Of a DNA stretch of 43,067 nt, positions 34,464 through 43,067 are shown one piece after another. The first letter of the stretch is position 1, and each line of letters starts with the position of its first letter. The position numbers were made by a program, and so were the translations under genes. The notes beneath the pieces are model-generated. The model worked only from the letters and a program-made list of their open reading frames with translations, searched no databases and was not told the DNA's origin. Source of the stretch: Pseudomonas sp. GM78 (GTDB lineage: Bacteria > Pseudomonadota > Gammaproteobacteria > Pseudomonadales > Pseudomonadaceae); NCBI RefSeq assembly GCF_000282475.1, contig NZ_AKJF01000015.1, positions 1-43,067 on the forward strand, in the 5' to 3' direction.

Positions 34464-35456
34464 TCAATCACCCTCGACCTGATTCTCCGGCGCTCCGGCC
34501 GCCCAGGCAGCGATGTTCTGCAAGGTGGTCGCGGCAATCGCGCCCAGGGCTTCGCGGGTCAGGAAGGCCTGGTGTGCCGTGACGATCACGTTGGGGAAGG
34601 TCAGCAACCGCGCCAGTACATCGTCCTGCAATGGCAGATCGGAACGGTCTTCGAAAAACAGCTGGGCTTCCTCTTCATACACATCCAGTCCCAAATAACC
34701 CAGCTGGCCGTTCTTCAAGGCATCGATCAGGGCAGGGGTGTCCACCAGGCCGCCGCGACCGGTGTTGATCAACATGGCGCCAGGCTGCATGTGCGCCAGG
34801 GATTGGCGGTTGATCAAATGCTTGCTCTGTTCGTTGAGCGGACAGTGCAGGCTGATGATCTGCGACTCAGCCAGCAACTGCGGCAAGCTCAGGTAGCGGG
34901 CGCCAAGCGCTTCGACCTGCGGATTGGGGAAGGGGTCATAGGCCAGCAGTTGGCAGCCGAACCCGTGCATGATTTTCGCGAAGGTCGCACCGATCTGCCC
35001 GGTGCCGACCACGCCGACGGTCTTGCCCACCAGGTCGAACCCCGTCAACCCGTGCAGGCTGAAGTCGCCTTCGCGCGTGCGGTTGTAGGCGCGGTGCAGG
35101 CGGCGGTTGAGTGCCAGGATCAGTGCTACGGCATGCTCGGCAACGGCGTGGGGCGAATAGGCCGGGACGCGCACGACCGCCAGCCCCAGGCGCTTCGCCG
35201 CCGCCAGGTCGACATGGTTGTAACCGGCCGAACGCAGGGCGATCAGGCGGGTACCGCCCGCGACCAGGCGTTCGAGCACCGGGGCGCCGAGGTCATCGTT
35301 GATAAAGGCGCAGACCACCTCGTGGTGCTCCGCCAGTGCGACGGTATCGAGGCTCAGTCGTGCCGGCTGAAAGTGCAACTCGATAGCCGGCGGCAGGTTG
35401 GCGGCGAGAAAGCTGTCGCGGTCGTAGGTCTGGCTGCTGAAAAGAATCGTGCGCAT
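34464..35456 (-). CDS. ldhA: D-lactate dehydrogenase, fermentative
   Basis: A 330-residue NAD-dependent enzyme that reduces pyruvate to D-lactate under low oxygen. The nucleotide-binding GTGQIG lies at 151-156. The catalytic residues appear in NTGRGGLVDTPAL (Arg), DVYEEE (Glu) and TAHQAFLTREAL (His). The ATG at 35456 follows AGGAGA; an ATG 7 codons earlier overlaps the ribosome site. ldhA directly downstream of gacS is the arrangement of P. aeruginosa (PA0927-PA0928). The 78-bp gap to gacS holds no clear terminator. Confidence 0.94.
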   Translation of the reverse strand: MRTILFSSQTYDRDSFLAANLPPAIELHFQPARLSLDTVALAEHHEVVCAFINDDLGAPVLERLVAGGTRLIALRSAGYNHVDLAAAKRLGLAVVRVPAYSPHAVAEHAVALILALNRRLHRAYNRTREGDFSLHGLTGFDLVGKTVGVVGTGQIGATFAKIMHGFGCQLLAYDPFPNPQVEALGARYLSLPQLLAESQIISLHCPLNEQSKHLINRQSLAHMQPGAMLINTGRGGLVDTPALIDALKNGQLGYLGLDVYEEEAQLFFEDRSDLPLQDDVLARLLTFPNVIVTAHQAFLTREALGAIAATTLQNIAAWAAGAPENQVEGD

Positions 35457-35534
35457 CTGTTCTCCTTGAAGACTCATGCCCTGGCGTTTTCACAACATTA
35501 TTAGCCCTTCCATCGCCCGGCGCCTTGCGCTGCA

Positions 35535-38288
35535 TCAGGCATTGATGCGCGCCTGGGCGGCCAGGCGATTGATCGCCCGGTCGAGATCTTCAAGTGCGCG
35601 ATAGGCCTTCGGATCTTGCTGCTTGAGCAAGGTTTCACTGCGCTGGCAGGCGGCGCGCAGTTGCGGTACGCCGCAATAGCGGGTTGCGCCGTGCAGGCGA
35701 TGAACCCGCTCGATCAGGGCGTTGTGGTCGTTGCTTTGCTGGGCCTGGCGGATGGCTTCGCGGTCGGCTTCCAGCGATGCCAGCAGCATTGCCAGCATGT
35801 CAGCCGCCAGATCGGCCTTGCCTGCGGCCAGGCGCAAGCCTTCTTCGTGATCGAGCACCTGCAACTCGTAGGTGCTGCCGTGGCTGTCGCCTGCGCGCTC
35901 TGGCGTGTGATTGCGCAGGGCCAGCCCGCTCCATTTGAGTACCACTTGCGCCAGTTGCCGCTCGCTGATCGGCTTGGTCAGGTAATCGTCCATGCCGCTT
36001 TGCAGCAGTGCGCGTTTTTCGTTGGCCATGGCATGCGCCGTGAGGGCCACGATCGGCAGCGGCGTGCAATGGCGATCGCTTTCCCATTGGCGGATCGCTT
36101 CGGTGCTTTGACGCCCATCCATGCCGGGCATTTGCACGTCCATCAGCACCAGGTCGAACGTCTCGTTCTGCACCGCCTTGATCGCCGCGTAACCGCTTTC
36201 CACGGCGAGCACCTTGGCGCCCATGTCTTCGAGCAGGGTCTGCACCAGCAGCAGATTGGCCGGGTTGTCGTCGACGCACAGCACCTTCGGCGCGCGGCTT
36301 GACAGCGGCTCGCTGGATTCGCTACGCGATTGCCGCGGGTTGACCAGGTCGGACAACGCGCGCCGCAGCTTGCGGGTACAGGCCGGTTTGGCCTGGAGCT
36401 GGCTGTGGGGGTTGGGCACCGACAGGTGGAACAGCGTCTGTTCCGTGGTGGGGCACAGCACCAGCACTTTGCAGCCCAGGTGTTCGAGGTCCCAGATGTG
36501 TTGGTTGAGACGTTCCGGTGGCATGTCGTTGCTGGTGATTCCCAGCACCGCGAGTTCGATCGCCTGATCGGTCTGATGCGCGCCGGTGACGCCGTTGGTC
36601 AGGCTTTCCAGGGTATTGAACGTGATGACGTCCAGGCCACAGTCTTCCAGTTGATGCTGCAACGCCTGGCGCGCCAGTTCATGATTTTCCAGCACGGCAA
36701 CCCGCCGTCCGAGCAACGGCGCGCTCGGCAGGTCTTCGGCATCGTCGCGGGTCTTGGGCAGGTTCAGGCTGATCCAGAACTCCGAACCCTCGCCCGGGGT
36801 GCTGTCGACGCCAATTTCGCCACCCATCTGTTCGATCAGGCGCTTGGAGATCACCAGGCCAAGGCCCGTGCCACCGGGTTGCCGCGACAGCGAGTTATCA
36901 GCCTGGCTGAAGGCCTGGAACAACGCGCGCACATCCTGGCTCGACAGGCCGATGCCGGTGTCCTGGATGCTGATGCGCAATTGCACGCTGTCTTCGTGTT
37001 CTTCTTCGAGCATGGCCCGGGCGACGATGGTGCCCTCGCGGGTGAACTTGATCGCATTGCTGACCAGGTTGGTCAGGATCTGCTTGAGCCGCAACGGATC
37101 GCCCACCAGCGACAGGGGCGTATCGCGATACACCAGGCTGATCAGTTCCAGCTGTTTGGCGTGGGCGGCCGGGGCGAGGATGGTCAATGTGTCTTGCAGC
37201 AGGTCGCGCAAATTGAACGGAATATGGTCGAGCACCAGCTTGCCCGCCTCGATCTTCGAAAAGTCGAGGATCTCGTTGATGATCCCCAGCAGGCTGTCGG
37301 CGGACTTTTCGATGGTGCCCAGATAATCGAGCTGGCGCGGGGTCAGTTCACTTTTTTGCAGCAGATGGGTAAAGCCGAGGATGCCGTTGAGCGGCGTGCG
37401 TATTTCATGGCTCATGTTGGCCAGGAACTCGGACTTGATCCGGCTCGCCTCCAGCGCTTCCATGCGGGCCAGGTCCAGTTCGATGTTCTGGATCTCGATG
37501 GTCTCGAGGTTCTGGCGCACGTCCTCGGTGGCCTGGTCGATGCTGTGTTGCAGTTCTTCCTGGGCATTCTGCAGGGTGCCAGCCATGCGGTTGATGCCGG
37601 AGGCCAATTCATCCAGCTCCTGGCTGCCCAGTGGCGGCAGCCGAGTTTCCAGGTGACCGTCCTTGAGTTGGGCCACGGCTTGTTTGATCTGGGTCAGCGG
37701 CCGATTAATCGTGCGGCCCATGCGCAATGCCAACAGCGCCGCGCCGCCGAGACCGCCAGCGATCATCAGCAGGCTGGCAAAGAGGCTGCGGTAGCCACGC
37801 AGAAGCATGCCGTTGTGGGACAGTTCGAGTTCGACCCAGCCCAGCAGACGGTCGGCTTCATCGGGGATCACGTCGCCTGCCAGGTTGCGATGTTTGCCGA
37901 ACACCGGCAGCAGGTACCGCGTTGCTTCGCTGCCACTGCGGCGCAGCATCTGCGAGCCTTCGCCCATCGGCGCCTGGGTCAGCATGATCGGCCCGGCGTG
38001 GGCCCGCGGCGTGCGGTCTGGCGCAAGGAAGGTCACGGCTCGCACGTCCGGTTGTTCCAGGGACTGGGTGGCGATGCGTTCCAGCATTTCGTTGTTGTTG
38101 TGCCCCATGGCTGGCGCCACCAGCGGTGCCAGCTGCTCGGCGATCATTTCGCCGCGCTGCAGGAGTTGGGTTTGCAGGTCCGATTGCTGCATCCAGGTGA
38201 AATAGCCGCCCAGGACCAATGCCATGAGGCTGGTCGGCAGCAACGTCAGCAACAGCACGCGGCCCTTGATTCCCAGTTTCGTCAGCAC
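35535..38288 (-). CDS. gacS: Hybrid sensor kinase GacS
   Basis: A 917-residue inner-membrane hybrid kinase that, through GacA, switches on the Rsm small RNAs and with them secondary metabolism and biofilm traits. Helices at about 12-32 and 170-190 flank the periplasmic part. HAMP (about 190-245) is followed by HisKA with H294 in [12 protein letters not shown], HATPase with [15 protein letters not shown] and GGTGLGL, a degenerate first receiver (about 525-650), an active receiver with D717 in [12 protein letters not shown], and an HPt with H863. The GTG at 38288 is supported by GGAGAG upstream and yields [14 protein letters not shown], the known N-terminus. Length equals that of P. fluorescens GacS. 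Confidence 0.95.
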   Translation of the reverse strand: MLTKLGIKGRVLLLTLLPTSLMALVLGGYFTWMQQSDLQTQLLQRGEMIAEQLAPLVAPAMGHNNNEMLERIATQSLEQPDVRAVTFLAPDRTPRAHAGPIMLTQAPMGEGSQMLRRSGSEATRYLLPVFGKHRNLAGDVIPDEADRLLGWVELELSHNGMLLRGYRSLFASLLMIAGGLGGAALLALRMGRTINRPLTQIKQAVAQLKDGHLETRLPPLGSQELDELASGINRMAGTLQNAQEELQHSIDQATEDVRQNLETIEIQNIELDLARMEALEASRIKSEFLANMSHEIRTPLNGILGFTHLLQKSELTPRQLDYLGTIEKSADSLLGIINEILDFSKIEAGKLVLDHIPFNLRDLLQDTLTILAPAAHAKQLELISLVYRDTPLSLVGDPLRLKQILTNLVSNAIKFTREGTIVARAMLEEEHEDSVQLRISIQDTGIGLSSQDVRALFQAFSQADNSLSRQPGGTGLGLVISKRLIEQMGGEIGVDSTPGEGSEFWISLNLPKTRDDAEDLPSAPLLGRRVAVLENHELARQALQHQLEDCGLDVITFNTLESLTNGVTGAHQTDQAIELAVLGITSNDMPPERLNQHIWDLEHLGCKVLVLCPTTEQTLFHLSVPNPHSQLQAKPACTRKLRRALSDLVNPRQSRSESSEPLSSRAPKVLCVDDNPANLLLVQTLLEDMGAKVLAVESGYAAIKAVQNETFDLVLMDVQMPGMDGRQSTEAIRQWESDRHCTPLPIVALTAHAMANEKRALLQSGMDDYLTKPISERQLAQVVLKWSGLALRNHTPERAGDSHGSTYELQVLDHEEGLRLAAGKADLAADMLAMLLASLEADREAIRQAQQSNDHNALIERVHRLHGATRYCGVPQLRAACQRSETLLKQQDPKAYRALEDLDRAINRLAAQARINA

Positions 38289-38480
38289 GCCTCTCTCCTG
38301 CAACCGGCTATTTATCGGGCTGCGCGTGCGTCCGGCACGCGCCACTTGCGCAGTGTAGCGATTTGCAGGCGGGCAATCCTCGATAATTGATGTCGTCATT
38401 CGTCGGTTGGTCGTGCGCTTTTTCACCCGGTGCAAACCCTTGGGTTGCCCCGGGCGAGGCAATCTTGAATAATTACCAAC

Positions 38481-38495
38481 TGAGAATTATTTGCA
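38481..38495 (+). promoter_or_regulatory. Fur-like box before the PirR-like gene
   Basis: TGAGAATTATTTGCA fits the 7-1-7 Fur pattern TGATAATNATTATCA at 12 positions. It sits 8 bases before the ATG at 38503, where bound Fur would block transcription. A longer AATAATT...AATTATT inverted repeat overlaps it. Confidence 0.6.
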
Positions 38496-38502
38496 GATAC
38501 TA

Positions 38503-39222
38503 ATGACGACCATCAGCGCTGGCCATCCCCGTATCCTCTCCATCGAAGACGACCTCGTACTCGGTGCCTATGTGCATGAACATCTGGGCCGCAGCGGCTT
38601 CCAGGTGACCTGGTGCCAGAACGGCCAGGAGGGCCTGGACATTGCCCGCGAGCAAGCCTTCGATGTGGTGCTGATGGACATCCTGTTACCGGGTATGGAC
38701 GGGTTGGCGGTGCTGACGCAACTGCGCCGCAGCCATTCCACCCCGGTTTTGCTGATGTCGGCACTCGGTGCCGAGGCCGATCGCATCAGCGGCTTTCGGC
38801 TGGGGGCCGATGATTACCTGCCCAAACCCTTCAGCATGGTCGAGTTGCGCGTGCGCATTGAAGCCATCCTGCGCCGCGTCGCGCTCGATCGCCGGCCGAC
38901 CCCGGTGGCAATGGTGGCCGACGTGGACAGCCTGCGTTTTGACGATGAATGCTTCGACGTTTTTTATGGCCAGCAGCCTGCAGGCCTGACCCGAACCGAG
39001 TACCGCCTGCTGGAAACCCTGAGCCGCAGCGTCGATGAAGTGTTGAGCAAAGCCTTCCTTTATCAGCAGGTGCTGCAACGCGGTTATGCCGCCCACGATC
39101 GTAGCCTGGACATGCACATCAGCCAGATCCGCCGCAAACTCAAGGCCATCGGCTACACCGAGCGGGAGGTGCGCACGGTCTGGGGTAAGGGCTACATCCT
39201 GAGTGCCGTCGATGAAGTGTAA
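38503..39222 (+). CDS. pirR: Response regulator, PirR/PfeR-like (OmpR family)
   Basis: A 239-residue OmpR-type regulator. The receiver has E15/D16/D17, phosphoacceptor D59 in LMDILLPGMDG and the LPKPFSMVEL switch. The winged helix begins near LTRTEYRLLETL and ends in VRTVWGKGYIL. The ATG at 38503 lacks a good ribosome site, but no better start exists. The place between gacS and cysM equals that of pirR in P. aeruginosa, and a Fur-like box upstream suits an iron-linked system, so the symbol is by position and not proven. Translation of the kinase overlaps its end. Confidence 0.72.
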   Translation: MTTISAGHPRILSIEDDLVLGAYVHEHLGRSGFQVTWCQNGQEGLDIAREQAFDVVLMDILLPGMDGLAVLTQLRRSHSTPVLLMSALGAEADRISGFRLGADDYLPKPFSMVELRVRIEAILRRVALDRRPTPVAMVADVDSLRFDDECFDVFYGQQPAGLTRTEYRLLETLSRSVDEVLSKAFLYQQVLQRGYAAHDRSLDMHISQIRRKLKAIGYTEREVRTVWGKGYILSAVDEV

Positions 39223-40615
39223 GTTGCCCGGCCGGCATTCGCTGTTCTGGAAACTGGCGTGCCTGTTGGTGGCGTTTTGCCTGCTGATGATCTGGTTGAG
39301 CTGGTCCTGGGGTCGCTACATGGAGCAGCGCAACCAGTTTCTGTCGGATGAAGCGCGCGGCACGCTGACGCGCTATGCCGCCGAGGCTGAGCAAGCGTGG
39401 CAGCAGCGCCAGCAAGAGGGTGTCGATAGCTGGCTGCAGAGCATGCACAACCGCGAAACGGGGTGGGTCGGTGTCATCGGCGGTGATCTGCAGTCATTGA
39501 GCAGCTATACGCTGACGGACAAGGAAATCGAGCGCCTGACCTTTCTACGCGGCCTGGATTGGCCCGTCCACAAGAAAGGCCGGCCATGGATGCGAGTGCC
39601 GTTTCCCGGCGATCCGGCCGCCGGCAGCCTGGTGATCGAACTGCCGAAACGGTTCGTGCCCGGGCGCTACCGGGTGTTCTGGCGGGTGATCACCAACGGC
39701 GTCATTCCGGGGTTGTTCACCTTGCTGTTGTGCGTCGGCCTGTACCGCTTGCTGGTGGTGCCGCTCAATCACTTGCGCGAACAGGCCAATGCCTGGCGTG
39801 CCGATCAGCTCAACGTGCGACTGTCACGCCGCACCACCAATCGCGCCGACGAACTGGGGGAGCTGGGCAGGGCGTTCGATCACATGTCCGAACGCCTGCA
39901 AAGCACCGTGGCCTTGCAGCAACAACTGTTGCGCGACCTGTCCCACGAACTGCGCACGCCGTTGAGCCGCCTGCGGGTGGCCAGCGAAAGCGAGCAGGAG
40001 CTTGAACAACTGCGCGAGCGCATCGGCCGCGAGGTCGATGGCATGCAACGGCTGGTGGAAGACACGCTGCAACTGGCCTGGCTCGATACGGAGCGCACGC
40101 GATTGCCCGACGAAGCGATCCAGGTCCAGGCCTTGTGGGAAATGCTCACGGAAAACGCCTGCTATGAAAGTTGCTGGCCGGATGCGCAGTTGCAGTGCTC
40201 GGTGGACGCCTCCTGCTGGGTGCGCGGCCATCTCAATACCCTGGCCCAAGCCTTGGAGAACATGCTGCGTAACGCCATTCGACATTCACCCAAGGGCGGC
40301 ATCGTCCACCTGGGCGGGCGACGCGACGGCGACTTCTGGCACTTGTGGCTGGAGGATCAGGGTGGCGGTGTGGCGGAAGCGGATCTTGAGCGGATCTTCC
40401 TGCCCTTTACCCGCCTCGACGGCTCACGGCCGGGGGATGGCGGATTCGGCCTGGGCTTGAGCATCGCCAGGAATGCGGTGCGGCGCCAGGGCGGCAGGCT
40501 TTGGGCGCAGAACACCGGGAGCGGGTTGCGGATGAATATGCGCCTGGTGGCGGATGATGGCGCTGTCAGTGACGACGCCTTCGCGAGCAAGCTCTCCCAT
40601 CCTGCAACGTGCTGA
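39212..40615 (+). CDS. pirS: Sensor histidine kinase, PirS/PfeS-like
   Basis: A 467-residue inner-membrane kinase with helices at about 13-33 and 162-184, a periplasmic domain of roughly 125 residues, HAMP, and the HisKA motif DLSHELRTPLSRLR with H245. HATPase motifs are MLRNAIRHS, EDQGGGV and FGLGLSIAR. The ATG at 39212 lies inside the end of the regulator gene; a GTG three codons earlier is possible. The final 12 residues (AFASKLSHPATC) are encoded by a REP-like half element and follow the natural end of the ATPase domain. The partner gene pirA (siderophore receptor) is absent downstream. Confidence 0.75.
   Translation: MKCKLPGRHSLFWKLACLLVAFCLLMIWLSWSWGRYMEQRNQFLSDEARGTLTRYAAEAEQAWQQRQQEGVDSWLQSMHNRETGWVGVIGGDLQSLSSYTLTDKEIERLTFLRGLDWPVHKKGRPWMRVPFPGDPAAGSLVIELPKRFVPGRYRVFWRVITNGVIPGLFTLLLCVGLYRLLVVPLNHLREQANAWRADQLNVRLSRRTTNRADELGELGRAFDHMSERLQSTVALQQQLLRDLSHELRTPLSRLRVASESEQELEQLRERIGREVDGMQRLVEDTLQLAWLDTERTRLPDEAIQVQALWEMLTENACYESCWPDAQLQCSVDASCWVRGHLNTLAQALENMLRNAIRHSPKGGIVHLGGRRDGDFWHLWLEDQGGGVAEADLERIFLPFTRLDGSRPGDGGFGLGLSIARNAVRRQGGRLWAQNTGSGLRMNMRLVADDGAVSDDAFASKLSHPATC
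40577..40600. repeat. REP-like half element inside the 3' end of the pirS-like gene
   Basis: GCCTTCGCGAGCAAGCTCTC recalls the CGCGAGCAGGCTCGCTCCCA core of the REP at 10222-10248 with a two-base deletion, and is read in frame up to the kinase stop at 40615. Confidence 0.6.
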
Positions 40616-40731
40616 TTTTGCCGGAGCGTTCCTGAGTTCCTGTACGACATTTCCCAAAGGCTATCACCGGTCATTTCGAACATCCCTGGCGGTTTAAGCT
40701 CGCGCTTTTACTCATGTTCAAGGATTCACTC

Positions 40732-41754
40732 ATGACCGTACCCCAAGTACCCGGCAGTACCACCGACGACCGATTCAATGAAGTGCTTGCACTGGTTCAA
40801 AGTGCCAGGCGACAGGCCATGCAGGCGGTGAATACTCAACTGATTGAGTTGTATTGGCAGGTTGGTGCCTATATCAGCCGCAAATTGGAGAAAGCCGAGT
40901 GGGGTGATTCCGTTGTCGGTCAACTCGCGGAACATCTCAGTCTGACCCAGCCCGGGCTGCGTGGATTTACCCGCTCGAACCTGTTTCGCATGCGCCAGTT
41001 TTACGAAACCTACCGTACCGAACTAAAAGTCGCACCACTGGCGCGACAATTATCCTGGTCACATAATTTGATCATCTTCGGCCAATGCAAGCGGCCAGAA
41101 GAGCGCGAGTTCTATCTGCGAATGGCCGTTCAGGAAAAATGGTCGAAACGCGAGCTGGAGCGTCAGTTCAAGGCGGCGCTGTTTGAGCGCAGCGTGACCC
41201 AGCCGGCCAAAGTCTCCGCAGTACTGAAACAAACCCACCCCTCTGCGTTAGAGATATTCCGTGACGCCTACATGGTCGAGTTTCTCGACCTGCCCGGCGC
41301 CCACGGCGAAACCGATTTGCATCGAGGCTTGCTGGTGCGTCTCAAGGAGTTTCTGATCGAGCTAGGTCGGGATTTTTGCTTTGTCGGCTCCGAATATCCG
41401 CTACAAGTCGGCGGGCGTGATTTTGCGTTGGACTTGCTGTTCTTTCACCGCGGTCTCAACTGCCTGGTGGCCATCGAACTCAAGGTCGGGCGTTTTGAGC
41501 CGGAGTATCTGGGCAAGCTGGGCTTCTATCTGGAAGCCCTGGATCGCGAAGAGCGCAAGCCTCATGAAAACCCGGCAATCGGTGTCCTGCTCTGTGCCAG
41601 CAAGGATGACGAAGTCGTCGAATACGCCCTTAACCGCAGCCTGTCGCCCGCGCTGATCGCGGAGTATCAGGTCCAGCTGCCGGACAAACAGTTGTTGCAG
41701 GCCAAGCTGCATGAGTTCTATGCCTTGAATGTCGCCCAATCGAAAGAGGGCTGA
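40732..41754 (+). CDS. YhcG/DUF1016 family PDDEXK nuclease
   Basis: A 340-residue protein with the two DUF1016 parts: an N-terminal helical domain (about 15-150, with LIELYWQVGAYIS and GFTRSNLFRMRQFY) and a C-terminal PDDEXK nuclease fold (about 180-330). Active-site residues are D234 in FALDLLFF and the ExK pair E249/K251 in AIELKVG. The family is often found beside restriction systems or alone in islands. Here it is a single gene between pirRS-like and cysM, where P. aeruginosa has pirA. The ATG at 40732 follows AAGGA; one six codons earlier lacks a ribosome site. Acquisition by transfer is inferred. Confidence 0.88.
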   Translation: MTVPQVPGSTTDDRFNEVLALVQSARRQAMQAVNTQLIELYWQVGAYISRKLEKAEWGDSVVGQLAEHLSLTQPGLRGFTRSNLFRMRQFYETYRTELKVAPLARQLSWSHNLIIFGQCKRPEEREFYLRMAVQEKWSKRELERQFKAALFERSVTQPAKVSAVLKQTHPSALEIFRDAYMVEFLDLPGAHGETDLHRGLLVRLKEFLIELGRDFCFVGSEYPLQVGGRDFALDLLFFHRGLNCLVAIELKVGRFEPEYLGKLGFYLEALDREERKPHENPAIGVLLCASKDDEVVEYALNRSLSPALIAEYQVQLPDKQLLQAKLHEFYALNVAQSKEG

Positions 41755-41862
41755 TTTAGCTGCTTATTCCCATAAACCATAAGCACCACACTTTGCGTGA
41801 TATGGGCTTGCGAGGTTTGCCGGTATGATAGGCGCCCCCGCAGTCTGGATTGCGAATACGCC

Positions 41863-42765
41863 ATGACCTTGCAGTACCCAACCATCGCCGATTGCGTCGG
41901 CAACACTCCGCTGGTCCGTTTGCAGCGCCTGCCCGGCGAAACCAGCAACACCCTTTTGCTCAAGCTCGAAGGGAACAACCCGGCGGGTTCGGTCAAGGAC
42001 CGTCCGGCGCTGTCGATGATCACCCGCGCCGAGTTGCGCGGGCAGATTCACGCAGGCGATACGTTGATCGAAGCGACCTCGGGTAACACCGGGATCGCGC
42101 TGGCCATGGCCGCTGCGATCAAGGGTTACAAGATGATCCTGATCATGCCGGACAACTCCAGCGCCGAACGCAAGGCCGCCATGACCGCTTATGGTGCCGA
42201 GTTGATCCTGGTCACCCAGGAGCAAGGCATGGAAGGCGCCCGCGACCTCGCCCAGCGTATGGAAGCAGAGGGTCGCGGCAAGGTGCTGGACCAGTTTGCC
42301 AACGGGGACAACCCGGAGGCGCACTACACCACCACCGGTCCGGAAATCTGGCGCCAGACCCAGGGCACCATCACCCATTTCGTCAGTTCCATGGGCACCA
42401 CCGGCACCATCATGGGCGTCTCGCGCTACTTGAAAGAGCAGAACGAGCGCGTGCAGATCATCGGTCTGCAACCGATGGAAGGTTCGGCCATTCCGGGTAT
42501 CCGTCGCTGGCCCCAGGAGTATCTGCCGAAGATCTACCAGGCTGATCGTGTTGACCGCATTGTCGATATGGCCCAGAGCGAAGCCGAAGACGTAACCCGT
42601 CGACTGGCCCGCGAAGAAGGCATCTTCTGTGGCGTGTCCTCCGGCGGTGCTGTGGCAGCGATGCTGCGCCTGTCCAAAGAAGTTGAAAACGCGGTGATCG
42701 TCGCGATCATCTGCGACCGTGGCGACCGATACCTGTCGACCGGCATTTTCGACGCGCCCAACTGA
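41863..42765 (+). CDS. cysM: Cysteine synthase B, CysM
   Basis: A 300-residue pyridoxal-phosphate enzyme that makes cysteine from O-acetylserine and sulfide or thiosulfate. The cofactor lysine is K45 in [11 protein letters not shown], the phosphate-loop TSGNTG is at 72-77 and the substrate loop is in [10 protein letters not shown]. The start is the ATG at 41863; the open frame upstream has no family sequence. A -10-like TATGAT is at 41824-41829. cysM followed by rlmD with a one-base overlap is the P. aeruginosa arrangement (PA0932-PA0933), which supports orthology. Confidence 0.94.
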   Translation: MTLQYPTIADCVGNTPLVRLQRLPGETSNTLLLKLEGNNPAGSVKDRPALSMITRAELRGQIHAGDTLIEATSGNTGIALAMAAAIKGYKMILIMPDNSSAERKAAMTAYGAELILVTQEQGMEGARDLAQRMEAEGRGKVLDQFANGDNPEAHYTTTGPEIWRQTQGTITHFVSSMGTTGTIMGVSRYLKEQNERVQIIGLQPMEGSAIPGIRRWPQEYLPKIYQADRVDRIVDMAQSEAEDVTRRLAREEGIFCGVSSGGAVAAMLRLSKEVENAVIVAIICDRGDRYLSTGIFDAPN

Positions 42766-43067
42766 TGGCCAAGCATGAGAGAGGCCTGCGCTTCCAGCCC
42801 ACCGGCGGCAGCAAGGCCCCGCAAATCCCGACCGGCAAAAAACAGCGCTTGAACATCGAGCGCCTGGCCAACGACGGTCGCGGTATCGCGTTTTTCGAAG
42901 GTCGCACCTGGTTCGTCATCGGCGCACTGGCCGGTGAAGAAGTCGAGGCGCGCGTACTCGGCGCCCACGGCAAAGTGGTCGAGGCGCGTACCGAGCGGGT
43001 ATTCAAGGCCAGCGAACTGCGTCGCCCGGCACCGTGCGCCCATGCCAGCCGTTGCGGCGGGTGCAGC
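42765..43067 (+). CDS. rlmD: 23S rRNA m5U1939 methyltransferase RlmD, partial
   Basis: The first 101 codons of a protein that continues past the window. Residues about 25-80 form the TRAM RNA-binding domain ([26 protein letters not shown]). The end shows the start of the iron-sulfur cysteine motif, [11 protein letters not shown]. This is the RlmD (RumA) pattern, the enzyme that methylates U1939 of 23S rRNA. The ATG at 42765 overlaps the cysM stop by one base (TGATG). The gene is cut at the window edge, not broken. Confidence 0.88.
   Translation, partial: MAKHERGLRFQPTGGSKAPQIPTGKKQRLNIERLANDGRGIAFFEGRTWFVIGALAGEEVEARVLGAHGKVVEARTERVFKASELRRPAPCAHASRCGGCS

Noticed and set aside
36330-38390. 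A 686-codon open frame on the plus strand opposite gacS
   Set aside because: Antisense to a complete GacS with all catalytic residues; no known domain and shadow-frame composition.
40616-40731. Search for attachment sites or mobility genes around the DUF1016 nuclease
   Set aside because: No integrase, transposase or clear direct repeats flank the gene, so its acquisition cannot be assigned to a mobile element.

Overview
The window is a chromosomal segment of a Pseudomonas, most likely of the P. fluorescens lineage. This is inferred from uniformly GC-rich coding, many REP-type palindromes of the fluorescens kind, a 917-residue GacS, and gene neighbourhoods that match Pseudomonas blocks: nrdA/rstAB-like, pcpS, oprH-phoP-phoQ, dctA, and ldhA-gacS-two-component pair-cysM-rlmD. 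I see no phage, transposase, CRISPR array, tRNA or rRNA. It is mostly core genome with one probable accessory gene.

Layout. 1-5.5 kb: a response regulator fused to TPR repeats with a small translationally coupled histidine kinase, then a gamma-glutamylpolyamine synthetase of the PauA group and an MFS transporter. 5.5-13.4 kb: flagellar and chemotaxis genes. flgM, flgN and flgZ (ycgR) read leftwards, with a near-consensus FliA promoter in front of flgM. flgA reads leftwards from a sigma-54 promoter. cheV-cheR and then flgBCDE read rightwards, flgBCDE from its own sigma-54 promoter. 13.4-17.3 kb: nrdA reads leftwards, convergent with flgE, without nrdB beside it. It has a leader of about 370 nt, two NrdR-like boxes 31 bp apart, and DnaA boxes upstream. 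17.3-21.3 kb: an RstAB-like two-component pair, the phosphopantetheinyl transferase PcpS and an exported dienelactone-hydrolase-like protein. 21.3-24.2 kb: oprH-phoP-phoQ, preceded by four 11-bp-spaced PhoP-type half-sites. 24.2-28.2 kb: an AraC-type regulator, the C4-dicarboxylate carrier DctA with a sigma-54 promoter, and a CaiB/BaiF CoA-transferase or racemase. 28.2-34.4 kb: housekeeping and hypothetical genes (SprT-like, Yip1-like, TtcA, Tag-like glycosylase, DUF2069, WrbA-like, ArsC-like, thioredoxin-like lipoprotein, META lipoprotein, a two-CxxC protein). 34.4-43 kb: ldhA, gacS, a PirRS/PfeRS-like two-component system preceded by a Fur-like box, a YhcG/DUF1016 PDDEXK nuclease, cysM, and the 5' part of rlmD cut by the window end.

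How the genes work together. Signal transduction dominates: five response-regulator/kinase pairs or hybrids plus CheV-CheR. The sequence itself carries several regulatory links: sigma-54 and FliA flagellar control, NrdR/DnaA control of deoxynucleotide synthesis, PhoP autoregulation in response to low Mg2+, and iron control of the PirRS-like pair. The points most worth following up are the sigma-54 promoter that would give flgA an essentially leaderless mRNA, the junction at 13.4-13.6 kb where both the flg and nrd operons look interrupted, the nuclease where P. aeruginosa carries the siderophore receptor pirA, the long structured nrdA leader, and the 17-bp hairpin between oprH and phoP.
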